Shown here in pieces: positions 17,695 through 26,932 of a stretch of 64,000 bases of DNA (position 1 is the stretch's first letter; every line of letters begins with the position of its first letter). This DNA is from Suilimivivens sp963618065 (GTDB lineage: Bacteria > Bacillota > Clostridia > Lachnospirales > Lachnospiraceae). The translations under genes and the position numbers were made by a program. The notes below the pieces were generated by a model that ran no database searches, was not told the DNA's origin, and saw nothing but the letters and a program-made list of their open reading frames with translations. The stretch covers positions 6,301 through 70,300 of the forward strand of contig CAVERH010000009.1 of the NCBI GenBank assembly GCA_963618065.1. The letters run 5' to 3'.

Positions 17695-17743
17695 AAAAGG
17701 GCAGCAGAAATTTTCCGTTGTGAGAAATTCTGATTGCCCTTTT
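17695..17743. terminator. Bidirectional terminator
   Basis: AAAAGGGCA (17695-17703) pairs with TGCCCTTTT (17735-17743); the inner AGAAATTT/GAAATTCT also pairs. A and T runs on either side suit termination of both the 17024 gene and the minus-strand gene at 17813. Confidence 0.75.
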
Positions 17744-17812
17744 CATTAAAAGCAGGTGTAGCTATTCGGAACAGTTACTAATTAGGAAGATCCGTTTTCA
17801 CAGAATGGTGGT

Positions 17813-18187
17813 TCAGCTTAACATACCGCCTAGCATGCCACCGCCGGCACAGAGCGCAAGCACGGTCAGCGTATGCATGGTAGACAGATCGCCCGGTGTT
17901 TTCATTATCATGGACAGAATCAGCAGGATCATGAAGTAAAGGCTTCCTGCAAGCAGACCCCACAGGAACCTGCGGTTTCCTTCCCGTTTCCCGGTGATAA
18001 AGCCGGCAAAGAAGGTGGTAACGACATAGATTGCGGTAATACAGATAGTAACGATTCCCTCCGAAAACCGCAGCCGGTACATGAGAAATGCCAGAAGCAG
18101 CAAAAGGGCGCCGGTTAAGATGGCACAGAACAGGATGCATTTAAAGAAAAACAGCAGTCTTTCATTTACCTGAAGCTTTGTTTTCAT
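17813..18187 (-). CDS. Small four-helix membrane protein (TIGR04086-like)
   Basis: 124 residues read from 18187, with four transmembrane helices (about 14-35, 40-60, 70-92, 97-120) and a positively charged first tail and loop (KREGNRR). Length, helix number and its place near a SCIFF/radical SAM/secDF block fit the clostridial TIGR04086 family. Function unknown. The ribosome binding site is AAGGAAACG on the minus strand. Confidence 0.6.
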   Translation of the reverse strand: MKTKLQVNERLLFFFKCILFCAILTGALLLLLAFLMYRLRFSEGIVTICITAIYVVTTFFAGFITGKREGNRRFLWGLLAGSLYFMILLILSMIMKTPGDLSTMHTLTVLALCAGGGMLGGMLS

Positions 18188-18237
18188 ATCATTTCGTTTC
18201 CTTATGTGTGTTTTATGTAATATTTATATGTAGGTTC

Positions 18238-18266
18238 TTGACACAGAATACCCGTTATTGTATTAT
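18238..18266 (+). promoter_or_regulatory. SigA-type promoter for the CNNM/CorC gene
   Basis: Perfect TTGACA (18238-18243), 17 bp, TATTAT (18261-18266). Confidence 0.8.
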
Positions 18267-18317
18267 TTTTAACAATAACCAGCCAAAGAGCTGACAAAAG
18301 AAGGAGTGATTTTAGAA

Positions 18318-19622
18318 TTGGATACCGATGGTGTCATGCAACTTGTTGCACTTATTGTTTTACTCATGTTATCTGCTTTCTTTTCTTCGGCAGAGACATC
18401 ACTGACTACGGTGAACCGTGTGCGTTTAAAGGCACTGGCAGAAGAAGGAAACAGGCAGGCGAAGACCGCATTACGCGTGCTGGATCAATATGGCAAAATG
18501 CTGAGTGCGGTTCTGATAGGCAATAATATTGTTAATCTGTCTGCATCAGCACTGGCGACTACCCTTGCCATCCGAATTCATCTGACGGTAGGTATTGCAA
18601 CTGCAATATTAACCATGATGATTCTGATTTTCGGAGAGATTGTGCCGAAGAATATCGGCATGACCAATGCGGAAAAGCTGGCATTGCTTTATGCAACACT
18701 GATTGCCGGCCTGATGAAGCTTTTTACTCCGGTGATTTTTGTGATGGATTCACTGGTCAGAGGAATTATGAAGCTGCTGCGTGTAGACCGCGGTAAGAAG
18801 ACTGCCATGACAGAGAATGAGCTTCGTACCTATGTAGAGGTCGGACATGAGGATGGTGTCATTGAATCCGAGGAGCGCGAGATGATCTACAACGTGTTTG
18901 ATTTCAGGGATGCCGTAGCCAAGGATGTCATGATTCCCAGAATTGATATGGTGACCGTAGATAAGGCAGCAACCTATGAAGAGGTCATGGAAGTATTCAA
19001 GGACTGTATGTATACCCGGATTCCTGTTTTTGAGGAGGATAAGGATAATATTATCGGTCTGATCAATATTAAGGACTTTATTCTTGTCGAGGATAAGGAG
19101 CATTTCAGGATCAGTGATATTCTGCGGCAGGCTTATTATACATATGAATTCAAGAAGACGGCAGATCTGCTTGTGGAGATGCGTCAGAAGTGCTTTAATG
19201 TGGCGTTCGTGCTGAATGAATATGGCGGCACGGCAGGCATGATTACCCTTGAAGATCTTTTGGAGGAGATCGTCGGTGAGATCCGTGATGAATATGATTC
19301 TGATGAAGAGCAGCTGATCCAGAAGATGCAGGACCGCACTTATCTTGTAGAAGGCGGTATGAAGCTGAGCGATATTAATGATGAACTCGGAACCGATCTG
19401 GAATCTGAAGATTATGATTCAATCGGAGGCCTGATTATTGAGCATCTGGATCGTGTACCGGAGGACGGTGCACAGATTGTAACGGATCAGGGGATCCGGC
19501 TGCAGGTACAGGGTGTGAGCCAGAACCGTATTCTGAAGGTCATTATGGAGCTTCCGGAAGAGAAAGCTTCGGAAGAGGACAACACGAAGGCTTCGGAAAA
19601 AGGTTCAGAAAAAGAGAAATAA
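18318..19622 (+). CDS. CNNM/HlyC/CorC family transporter (hemolysin-like)
   Basis: 434 residues: a DUF21/CNNM membrane domain (~1-190, with 'LSAFFSSAETSLTTVNRVRLKAL'), two CBS domains (~205-330, including 'MIPRIDMVTVDKAATYEEVMEVF' and 'FNVAFVLNEYGGTAGMITLEDLLEEIVGEI') and the CorC_HlyC C-terminal domain. Family members move magnesium or cobalt; hemolysin is a historical name. A TTG at 18318 is preferred because AAGGAG (18301-18306) then lies 11 bp upstream; the GTG at 18306 would overlap it. The C-terminus is a charged KASEKGSEKEK tail. Confidence 0.85.
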   Translation: MDTDGVMQLVALIVLLMLSAFFSSAETSLTTVNRVRLKALAEEGNRQAKTALRVLDQYGKMLSAVLIGNNIVNLSASALATTLAIRIHLTVGIATAILTMMILIFGEIVPKNIGMTNAEKLALLYATLIAGLMKLFTPVIFVMDSLVRGIMKLLRVDRGKKTAMTENELRTYVEVGHEDGVIESEEREMIYNVFDFRDAVAKDVMIPRIDMVTVDKAATYEEVMEVFKDCMYTRIPVFEEDKDNIIGLINIKDFILVEDKEHFRISDILRQAYYTYEFKKTADLLVEMRQKCFNVAFVLNEYGGTAGMITLEDLLEEIVGEIRDEYDSDEEQLIQKMQDRTYLVEGGMKLSDINDELGTDLESEDYDSIGGLIIEHLDRVPEDGAQIVTDQGIRLQVQGVSQNRILKVIMELPEEKASEEDNTKASEKGSEKEK

Positions 19623-19647
19623 ACACTTTCCCAAACATCACATTTAT

Positions 19648-19656
19648 GTTATACTA
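19648..19656 (+). promoter_or_regulatory. Extended -10 promoter for scfA
   Basis: TGT followed by TATACT (19651-19656). The -35 region is poor, so recognition would rest on the extended -10. It lies 70 bp upstream of the SCIFF start. Confidence 0.55.
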
Positions 19657-19725
19657 TCGTGGTGAACGTCACAATGACGATTTAAGGAAAGGTTTTAGAC
19701 TAGGATATAAAGGAGATAGAGGATT

Positions 19726-19869
19726 ATGAAGAGAATTAAGACCTTAGTAACCAGAGACTTAAAGGAATCCATGAAGAAGGGCGGATGCGGCGAGTGCCAG
19801 ACCTCCTGCCAGTCTGCATGCAAGACTTCCTGTACTGTAGGAAATCAGACCTGTGAAAAGGCAAAATAA
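19726..19869 (+). CDS. scfA: SCIFF ranthipeptide/sactipeptide precursor (six cysteines in forty-five residues)
   Basis: A 47-residue peptide with a 20-residue basic leader (MKRIKTLVTRDLKESMKKGG) and a core with cysteines at 21, 24, 28, 32, 36 and 43, the defining SCIFF pattern. Established work on the Clostridium thermocellum homologue shows the partner radical SAM enzyme makes a thioether between a core Cys and a Thr; C32 and T37 are the corresponding candidates here. ATG 19726 follows AAAGGAGATAGAGG. The maturase gene follows after a hairpin. SCIFF is nearly universal in Clostridia but its biological role is unknown. Confidence 0.95.
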   Translation: MKRIKTLVTRDLKESMKKGGCGECQTSCQSACKTSCTVGNQTCEKAK

Positions 19870-19894
19870 GTATCGAATATAAGTAAGTGAACAT

Positions 19895-19918
19895 AAGCAG
19901 CGGCTTACGTCGCTGCTT
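19895..19918 (+). terminator. Hairpin between scfA and scfB (partial terminator)
   Basis: AAGCAGCGGC pairs with GTCGCTGCTT around a TTAC loop, followed by ATTATTT. The short, broken T run suggests partial termination, giving more peptide than maturase mRNA. Confidence 0.7.
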
Positions 19919-19951
19919 ATTATTTCGAAGAAAATTAAAGGATATAAAAAA

Positions 19952-21340
19952 GTGATACATCAGTATATTAATAATGGATATAACATCGTTCTGGATGTGA
20001 ACAGCGGCTCGGTGCATGTGGTCGATCCCTTAAGCTATGAGCTGATTGCTTTAGCCGATCAGCGTCTTGCAGAAGGAAAGTCCGAAGAGGAGATCCTTGC
20101 AGAGGCGAAGGAGCAGTTCAGGGAGCAGTATTCCGAAGAGGATATTACCGAAGCGCTTGGCGAGATCTGGGAGCTAAAGGAGCTTGGACAACTGTTTGCA
20201 CCGGATATTTACGAGAATTATATTTTTGACTTTAAGAAGCGTCAGACGGTCGTGAAAGCACTCTGCCTTCATATCGCACATGATTGTAACCTCGCCTGCC
20301 GTTACTGCTTCGCAGAAGAGGGCGAATATCATGGAAGGCGGGCACTGATGAGCTTCGAGGTCGGAAAGAAAGCGCTGGATTTCCTCGTTGCCAATTCCGG
20401 CAGCCGTGTGAATCTGGAGGTGGACTTCTTTGGCGGGGAGCCGCTGATGAACTGGCAGGTGGTTAAGGAGCTTGTCGAGTACGGAAGAAGTCTGGAAGAA
20501 CCGAATAATAAGAAGTTCCGTTTTACCCTGACAACCAATGGGGTACTGTTAAACGATGATATTCTTGAATTTGTCAATAAAGAAATGTCCAATGTGGTTC
20601 TGAGCATTGACGGACGTAAGGAGGTCAATGACAAGATGCGGCCGTTCCGTAAGGGGCAGGGCAGTTATGAGCTTATTGTTCCGAAGTTCCGGAAGGTGGC
20701 AGAGAGCCGTGACCAGATGAATTATTATGTGAGAGGCACGTTCACCCGCAATAATCTGGACTTTTCAGAGGATGTGAAGCATCTGGCAGACCTTGGCTTT
20801 GAGCAGATTTCCGTAGAGCCGGTGGTTGCAGAGAGTACCGAGCCCTATGCGTTACAGGAGGAGGATCTTCCGACATTGCTTGACCAGTACGATAAGCTGG
20901 CAGTCGATCTTTTGAAGCGTCATAAGGAAGGAAAGGGAGTGAACTTCTTCCATTTTATGATTGATCTGCAGGGAGGTCCCTGTGTGGCAAAGAGATTATC
21001 CGGCTGTGGATCAGGTACGGAATACCTTGCGGTAACACCGTGGGGAGATTTGTATCCGTGTCATCAGTTTGTCGGCAAGGAAGAATTCCTGATGGGAAAT
21101 GTGGATGATGGAATCGTCCGCACGGACATCCGGGATGAATTCAAGACCTGCAACGTTTATGCGAAAGAAAAATGCCGCAATTGTTTTGCTAAATTTTATT
21201 GCAGCGGTGGCTGTGCTGCAAATTCCTATAATTTCCACGGAAAGATCAACGATACCTATGATCTTGGCTGTGAATTGCAAAAAAAGCGTATCGAATGCGC
21301 AATTATGATAAAAGCCGCATTAGCGGAGGAGGAAGAGTAA
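19952..21340 (+). CDS. scfB: SCIFF radical SAM maturase
   Basis: 462 residues. An N-terminal ~95-residue segment resembles a RiPP-recognition domain ('VHVVDPLSYELIALADQ'). The radical SAM cluster motif is C112, C116, C119 (CNLACRYC). The C-terminal SPASM region carries the auxiliary-cluster cysteines: 'CGSGTEYLAVTPWGDLYPC', 'CNVYAKEKCRNC' and 'YCSGGC', ending with a late Cys. It forms thioether crosslinks in the SCIFF peptide encoded just upstream. The start is GTG 19952 after AAAGGATA. The secDF gene starts 1 bp after its stop, so they share an mRNA. Confidence 0.93.
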   Translation: MIHQYINNGYNIVLDVNSGSVHVVDPLSYELIALADQRLAEGKSEEEILAEAKEQFREQYSEEDITEALGEIWELKELGQLFAPDIYENYIFDFKKRQTVVKALCLHIAHDCNLACRYCFAEEGEYHGRRALMSFEVGKKALDFLVANSGSRVNLEVDFFGGEPLMNWQVVKELVEYGRSLEEPNNKKFRFTLTTNGVLLNDDILEFVNKEMSNVVLSIDGRKEVNDKMRPFRKGQGSYELIVPKFRKVAESRDQMNYYVRGTFTRNNLDFSEDVKHLADLGFEQISVEPVVAESTEPYALQEEDLPTLLDQYDKLAVDLLKRHKEGKGVNFFHFMIDLQGGPCVAKRLSGCGSGTEYLAVTPWGDLYPCHQFVGKEEFLMGNVDDGIVRTDIRDEFKTCNVYAKEKCRNCFAKFYCSGGCAANSYNFHGKINDTYDLGCELQKKRIECAIMIKAALAEEEE

Positions 21341-21341
21341 A

Positions 21342-23594
21342 ATGAAAAAGAACAAAGCGATCATTTTGCTGCTGGTATTTGTATTATTACTGGCAGGACT
21401 TGGTTACACCGCGACAGTCGGACTTGGCGTAGATGGTTCCGGATCTGCAGGAAGCATCAGTCTTGGCCTCGATCTGGAAGGTGGTGTAAGTATTACCTAT
21501 CAGGTTGTTGGTGATGAAAAGCCCAGCAGCGAGGATATGAGTGATACCATTTACAAGCTGCAGCAGCGTGTCGATGGTTACAGCACAGAATCTGTGGTAT
21601 ATCAGGAAGGGGATGACCGGATTAATATTGAAATCCCCGGCGTTTCCGATGCCAATGCGATTCTGGAGGAACTCGGAAAGCCCGGTTCCCTGTACTTTAT
21701 TCGCCAGACTGATTCCGATGGCAGCTTAAATTACCAGTACACCGGAACAGATGAGGACGGACAGCCGGTTTATACACTGACAAAGACCATTGATGAACTG
21801 CAGGCAGACGGCTCCATCGTATTAACCGGTACCGATGTTAAGAATGCAGAACGCAGATCTTATCAGAACCAGATGAAGAACTATGAATTCGTAGTAAGTC
21901 TTACCATGACAACCGAAGGCGTACAGAAGTTTGCCGATGCGACCACCAATGCTTACCAGAATGGCGAGAGTATTGCGATTTACTATGATGGCAAGATCAT
22001 CAGCGCACCGAATGTCAATGAGCCGATTCTCGGAGGAGAGGCACAGATTACCGGTAACTTCACGAATGATGAAGCAGAACAGCTTGCTTCCACAATCCGT
22101 ATCGGTGGTCTGAAGCTGGAGCTGGAAGAGCTTCATTCCAAGATCGTAGGCGCACAGCTTGGTGAGGAAGCGATTTCCACCAGTATTAAAGCCGCAGTCA
22201 TCGGTTTCGTTATTATTGTACTTTTCATGATCCTTGCTTACCGTATGGCAGGTTTTGCAGCCAGCCTTGCACTGGGATTATATGTAGAACTGATTGTCAT
22301 CCTTCTGGATGCCTTTGATATTACACTGACCTTACCCGGTATTGCCGGTATTATTCTTTCCATTGGTATGGCAGTCGATGCAAACGTAATTATTTTCGCC
22401 CGTATCCGTGAAGAGATTGCGAAGGGCAAAACCGTCCGCTCCGCAATTGATACCGGATTTAAGAAGGCAACCTCCGCAATCGTAGATGGTAACGTAACAA
22501 CCCTGATTGCAGCAGCCGTTCTTGCAATTATGGGAACCGGTACGATTAAGGGATTTGCTTACACTCTTGCATTAGGTATTGTATTATCCATGTTCACCGC
22601 GATGGTAGTAACCAGAACCTTAATGAATATCTTCTATGCACTTGGTGCAAAGAGCGAGAAGTTCTATGGAGTTGCCAAGGAAAAGAAGGCAGTCAACTTT
22701 ACTTCAAGGAAAGCAGTATTCTTCACCATTTCCATCGTGGCAATTTTAAGTGGCTTTGTATTTATGGGAATCAACAAGGTCGGCGGAAAGAATGCGTTGA
22801 ATTATAGCCTTGAATTTATGGGTGGTACATCCACGAACGTAACCTTTAATGAAGATATGTCCCTGCTTGATATTGATGAGCAGGTCGTACCGTTAATTGA
22901 GGATATTACCGGCGATGGTAATGTCCAGACACAGAAGATTGACGGAACAACCGAGGTCATTTTTAAGACACGTACCCTGGATGTGGCAGAGCGCGAAGAA
23001 TTTAAGAATGCGATGGTAGAGAATTTCAACGTGGATGCAGATAAGATCACAGCAGAATCCATCAGCGCAACCGTAAGTAACGAGATGCGCTCCAATGCAA
23101 TTATTTCCGTGCTGATTTCTGCGGTATGTATGCTGGTGTACATCTGGTTCCGGTTCAAGGATATCCGTTACGGTGCAAGTGCCGTCGCAGCCCTGTTACA
23201 TGACGTACTGATTGTGCTTGCATTCTATGCGATTGTGAGAATTTCCGTTGGTAATACCTTCATTGCATGTATGCTGACGATTGTTGGTTATTCCATCAAT
23301 GCGACCATCGTTATCTTTGACCGTGTTCGTGAGAACATGCAGAACATGAGCAATAAGGACAGCCTGGAGGATATCGTTAACACCAGTATCACCCAGACCT
23401 TATCACGAAGCGTATTTACTTCCCTGACAACCTTCATTATGGTTGCAGCGTTATATGTATTCGGTGTTTCCTCCGTACAGGAATTTGCTCTTCCTTTGAT
23501 GGCAGGTATTCTTTGCGGCACGTATTCTTCCGTCTGCCTCACCGGATCCCTGTGGTTGGTACTTCGTAAAGTATTTCCGCAGAAGAAGGCATAA
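21342..23594 (+). CDS. secDF: Fused protein translocase subunit SecDF
   Basis: 750 residues joining SecD (~1-430) and SecF (~450-750) in one chain, with about twelve membrane helices. SecD shows 'SLGLDLEGGVSITYQV', the large periplasmic-type loop and 'ILSIGMAVDANVIIFARIREE'; SecF shows 'LEFMGGTSTNVTF' and 'VGYSINATIVIFDRVRENM'. It uses ion motive force to help pull exported proteins through SecYEG. Coupling with scfB is common in Clostridia and hints that the mature SCIFF peptide may be exported, which is inference. Confidence 0.92.
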   Translation: MKKNKAIILLLVFVLLLAGLGYTATVGLGVDGSGSAGSISLGLDLEGGVSITYQVVGDEKPSSEDMSDTIYKLQQRVDGYSTESVVYQEGDDRINIEIPGVSDANAILEELGKPGSLYFIRQTDSDGSLNYQYTGTDEDGQPVYTLTKTIDELQADGSIVLTGTDVKNAERRSYQNQMKNYEFVVSLTMTTEGVQKFADATTNAYQNGESIAIYYDGKIISAPNVNEPILGGEAQITGNFTNDEAEQLASTIRIGGLKLELEELHSKIVGAQLGEEAISTSIKAAVIGFVIIVLFMILAYRMAGFAASLALGLYVELIVILLDAFDITLTLPGIAGIILSIGMAVDANVIIFARIREEIAKGKTVRSAIDTGFKKATSAIVDGNVTTLIAAAVLAIMGTGTIKGFAYTLALGIVLSMFTAMVVTRTLMNIFYALGAKSEKFYGVAKEKKAVNFTSRKAVFFTISIVAILSGFVFMGINKVGGKNALNYSLEFMGGTSTNVTFNEDMSLLDIDEQVVPLIEDITGDGNVQTQKIDGTTEVIFKTRTLDVAEREEFKNAMVENFNVDADKITAESISATVSNEMRSNAIISVLISAVCMLVYIWFRFKDIRYGASAVAALLHDVLIVLAFYAIVRISVGNTFIACMLTIVGYSINATIVIFDRVRENMQNMSNKDSLEDIVNTSITQTLSRSVFTSLTTFIMVAALYVFGVSSVQEFALPLMAGILCGTYSSVCLTGSLWLVLRKVFPQKKA

Positions 23595-23611
23595 TCAATA
23601 TGAGCTTTGGA

Positions 23612-23647
23612 AAGGCTTGCTGCTTGCATGGCGGCAGGCCTTTTTTT
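23612..23647 (+). terminator. Rho-independent terminator after secDF
   Basis: AAGGCTTGC (23612-23620) with GCAGGCCTT (23634-23642), one G-T pair, followed by seven T. Confidence 0.85.
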
Positions 23648-23654
23648 GAGCAGA

Positions 23655-23755
23655 GCACTTAGTGAAAGCAAGTCGAAGACGCAGCTTGAACTTAGTGCGA
23701 GCCATACATGTGCACTTAGCGAAAGCAAGTCAGAGACGCAGCTTGAGGTTAGTGC
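23655..23755. repeat. Two 44-nt palindromic (REP-like) repeats
   Basis: Copies at 23655-23698 and 23712-23755 begin with GCACTTAG and end with (C/G)TTAGTGC, enclosing AAAGCAAGTC...GCAGCTTGA, so each can fold into a hairpin. The same 44-nt framework recurs at 54784. Located between secDF and recJ. Confidence 0.7.
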
Positions 23756-23807
23756 AGCAGGTAGAGCAGAGCAGTAGCCGATTGTACTCAGAGCGGGGAG
23801 AGAAAAC

Positions 23808-25637
23808 ATGACAAAATGGATGGTGGCTGCCAAGAAGGCAGATTTTGATGCGATTGCGCAGAAATTTCATATATCACCGGTACTGGCGAGGATCCTCCGG
23901 AACCGGGAGCTTATAACGGAAGAGGAGATTGACCGGTTTTTGAACGGAACCCTTGATGATCTGCATGATCCTTCTTTATTAAAAGGAATGCAGGAGGCCA
24001 GTCAGTGTCTCTTTCAGAAGATCGGGCAGAAAGTGAAAATCCGGATTATCGGGGATTACGATGTGGATGGCGTCTGTTCTTCGTATATTCTGTTACGGGG
24101 CCTGCGGCTTCTGGGTGCCGATGTGGATACGGTGATTCCACACCGGATGAAGGATGGATATGGGCTGAATGATCATCTGATTGAACAGGCGAAGGAGGAT
24201 GGCATTGATACCATTCTGACCTGCGATAACGGGATTGCCGCAGCCGACCAGATCCGGCTCGCGAACGCCTACGGAATGACGGTTATCGTGACCGATCACC
24301 ATGAAGTTCCCTATGAGGAACAGAACGGAGAACGGATTTACCGGCTGCCGGAGGCAGCTGCGGTAATTGATCCGAAGCAGGAGGACTGTCCGTATCCTTA
24401 CAAGCAGATCTGTGGGGCAGTGGTTGTTTATAAGCTGATCCAGTATCTATTCCGTGAGGCACAGAATTCCGGTTGGATCAGACAGGACGGTGAACCGGTG
24501 AGCAAAGAAGCTTCGCAGGAGCTGTTACAGGAGCTTTTAAGCTTTACGGCACTTGCAACGGTCTGTGATGTCATGGAGTTAAGGGACGAAAACCGGATTC
24601 TGGTACGTGAGGGCTTAAAAGAAATGACGAAGACCACGAATTACGGTCTGAAAGCACTTTTGCAGGTCAATGACTTATATGGAAAGCCGCTTTCCCCATA
24701 TCATGCGGGCTTCGTGATCGGACCGTGCCTGAATGCCACGGGACGGTTAGATACTGCGAAGCGGGCACTGGAGCTTTTTGATGCGCCGACACTTCAGGAG
24801 GCGGCAATGCTTGCGGCAGACCTAAAGAGCATGAATGAAAGCCGCAAGCAGATGACCGAGGACGGTGTAAAGCTCGCCACGCAGCAGGTGGAGCAGGCGC
24901 TTTCCGGGGATGATATTCTTGTCGTGTATCTGCCGGACTGCCATGAATCTCTGGCGGGAATTATTGCCGGACGGATCCGTGAGAAATATCATAAGCCGGC
25001 ATTCGTGCTGACGAGTGCCGAAGAGGGTGTAAAGGGAAGCGGACGTTCGATTGAGGCGTATTCCATGTACGAGGAGATGAATAAGGTAAAGGAGCTGTTT
25101 GCCAGGTTTGGAGGACACAGACAGGCAGCAGGACTTACACTGGCAGCAGAGGATGGATTCAGTGATGAGCAGCTTGCCGCCCGCTTCCGGAGGGCGTTGA
25201 ATGCCAATTCTACCTTAACAAGTGAGGATTTTGAAGAAGTGATACATATTGATGTGCCTCTGCCCTTGCAGTTCGCCGACCGGAAATTTCTTACTGAGCT
25301 GGAAAAGCTGGAGCCGTTTGGCACAGGGAATCCGAAACCGCTTTTTGCAAGGAAGCAGATCAGTATTTTATCCATGGCAAAGCTTGGAAAAACGGGAAAG
25401 TACCGCAGAATCCGGATTGCGGATGAGCAGGGAAAGCCTTATCAGGCGGTATACTTTGGTGATGGAGAAGAACTGGACCGGTATCTGATGCAGAAATATG
25501 GGGAAGAACGGCTGATGCAGGGCTACCGGGGAGGACTGATGCAGGGACAGATGGAGATCAGCATGGTGTATTCTCCACAGGTGAATTCCTATAACGAATG
25601 CGAAAGTATCCAGATCCTGATCCAGTATTACCAATAA
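23808..25637 (+). CDS. recJ: Single-stranded-DNA-specific exonuclease RecJ
   Basis: 609 residues with the DHH phosphoesterase motifs in order: 'RIIGDYDVDGVCSSYILLRGL', 'DTILTCDNGIA', 'VIVTDHHEVP', 'AVIDPKQ' and 'GPCLNATGRLDTA', then the DHHA1 domain ('GGHRQAAGLTL') and a C-terminal OB fold ('LEPFGTGNPKPLF'). It degrades single-stranded DNA 5'-3' in recombination and repair. ATG 23808 follows GGGGAGAGAAAAC. Confidence 0.93.
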   Translation: MTKWMVAAKKADFDAIAQKFHISPVLARILRNRELITEEEIDRFLNGTLDDLHDPSLLKGMQEASQCLFQKIGQKVKIRIIGDYDVDGVCSSYILLRGLRLLGADVDTVIPHRMKDGYGLNDHLIEQAKEDGIDTILTCDNGIAAADQIRLANAYGMTVIVTDHHEVPYEEQNGERIYRLPEAAAVIDPKQEDCPYPYKQICGAVVVYKLIQYLFREAQNSGWIRQDGEPVSKEASQELLQELLSFTALATVCDVMELRDENRILVREGLKEMTKTTNYGLKALLQVNDLYGKPLSPYHAGFVIGPCLNATGRLDTAKRALELFDAPTLQEAAMLAADLKSMNESRKQMTEDGVKLATQQVEQALSGDDILVVYLPDCHESLAGIIAGRIREKYHKPAFVLTSAEEGVKGSGRSIEAYSMYEEMNKVKELFARFGGHRQAAGLTLAAEDGFSDEQLAARFRRALNANSTLTSEDFEEVIHIDVPLPLQFADRKFLTELEKLEPFGTGNPKPLFARKQISILSMAKLGKTGKYRRIRIADEQGKPYQAVYFGDGEELDRYLMQKYGEERLMQGYRGGLMQGQMEISMVYSPQVNSYNECESIQILIQYYQ

Positions 25638-25704
25638 GGAATAAGAAGAGAGAACAGGGAAGCATGGAACGGTTCGAAAAGTGATAAAGGAGAATGGAAA
25701 AACA

Positions 25705-26631
25705 ATGATTACGACAGTGACATTAAATCCGGCAATTGATAAGACCATCACGACCTCAAGGCTTCTGACCGGGCAGGTCAACCGCAGTGAAAGCGTGAAA
25801 AATATTGCAGGCGGTAAGGGCATCAATGTAACGAAGGTGCTGCGGCAGTATGGCAATCCGGTATGTGCCCTTGGATTTCTTGGAGGCTATACCGGAAGAT
25901 TTATCGAAGAATATGTGAAAGGTCTGGGGGCTGAGAGTGCCTTTACAGAGATTGCGGGAGAAACCCGTACCAGCACGAATGTTTTATCACAGGACGGTTA
26001 TGTGACGGAGATTTTAGAGCCGGGACCGGTGATTGGCGAAGAAGAAAAGGAACGGTTCCTGCAGACCTACAAAGAAAAGATTGCAGGGAGTGAGTTTGTG
26101 GTGCTTTCCGGCAGTGCGCCGAAAGGACTTCCCGCAGACATTTATGCACAGCTCATTGCACTTGCGGATGAGCAGAAGATCCGTACCGTTTTGGATACCA
26201 GCGGGGAACTGTTGGTGGAGGGAGTAAAGACGAAGCCGTTCCTCATTAAGCCAAACAGCAAAGAGCTTGAATATCTTACCGGAAGAAGGTTAAGGGAGCT
26301 TAGAGAGATCAAAGAGGCAGCCTTACAGCTTGTTGCGGAAGGAATTGCACATGTCCTTGTTTCCATGGGAGAAAAGGGCATGCTGTATGCGGCGGAGGGA
26401 AGGTGTCTCTTTGCAAAAGCACCGAAGGTCAAAGCATTAAATACTGTCGGCTCCGGGGACAGTGCGGTAGCTGCTGCGGTCATGGCACTGCAGCAGGGAG
26501 CCTCCATGGAAGACACTTTAAGGCTGTGTGTGGCAATATCGGCAGCGAATACCACGACACTGGAGAACGCGGTGATTCCGAAGGAATATGCGGCAGAGCT
26601 TTTTACACAGATACAGGTTACAGAGTTATAA
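25705..26631 (+). CDS. 1-phosphofructokinase family hexose kinase (PfkB)
   Basis: 308 residues of the ribokinase/PfkB fold: 'TLNPAIDKTI', 'GGKGINVTKVLRQYGN', 'LSGSAPKGLPAD', 'IKPNSKELE', and the catalytic 'TVGSGDSAVAAAV' anion hole with Asp. The N-terminus and GGKGINV place it with fructose-1-phosphate and tagatose-6-phosphate kinases. No PTS fructose transporter or regulator is adjacent, so the exact substrate is open. ATG 25705 gives the conserved MITTVTLNPA start. Confidence 0.85.
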   Translation: MITTVTLNPAIDKTITTSRLLTGQVNRSESVKNIAGGKGINVTKVLRQYGNPVCALGFLGGYTGRFIEEYVKGLGAESAFTEIAGETRTSTNVLSQDGYVTEILEPGPVIGEEEKERFLQTYKEKIAGSEFVVLSGSAPKGLPADIYAQLIALADEQKIRTVLDTSGELLVEGVKTKPFLIKPNSKELEYLTGRRLRELREIKEAALQLVAEGIAHVLVSMGEKGMLYAAEGRCLFAKAPKVKALNTVGSGDSAVAAAVMALQQGASMEDTLRLCVAISAANTTTLENAVIPKEYAAELFTQIQVTEL

Positions 26632-26666
26632 GAATCCGGAATCATAATAAGTAATTAATCAGACAA

Positions 26667-26702
26667 TAGCAAAGGCTCCCGGCATAACCGGGAGCCTTGC
26701 TA
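26667..26702 (+). terminator. Strong terminator hairpin
   Basis: TAGC-A-AAGGCTCCCGG pairs with CCGGGAGCCTT-GCTA around CATAA. The T tract after it is short (TTCTT). Confidence 0.75.
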
Positions 26703-26869
26703 TTCTTATGAGGGGGAGATAGTGAGTTATCAACTATCTATGGTGTTATCATACTGAATAAATGTGTTCAAAATGTGTCCGAAATCTAAAAAAATTAGAA
26801 AGAATCTTAACAAATTCTTACCCATGTAAAATGCAGGTAAAAAAGAATTTTGGTCTCTTTCTTATGACA

Positions 26870-26898
26870 TTGAAAAAAACCGCCAATCATGCTATCTT
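26870..26898 (+). promoter_or_regulatory. Promoter for murE
   Basis: TTGAAA (26870-26875), 17 bp, TATCTT (26893-26898) with TGC just upstream (extended -10). The start codon is 35 bp further on. Confidence 0.7.
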
Positions 26899-26932
26899 AT
26901 TATATGGATTATTATGCCCTGGAGGTGTGTAT

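Noticed and set aside
26762..26932. 57-residue N-terminal extension of MurE
   Set aside because: Contains the promoter and lacks a ribosome binding site; ATG 26933 has GGAGGTG and the conserved start.
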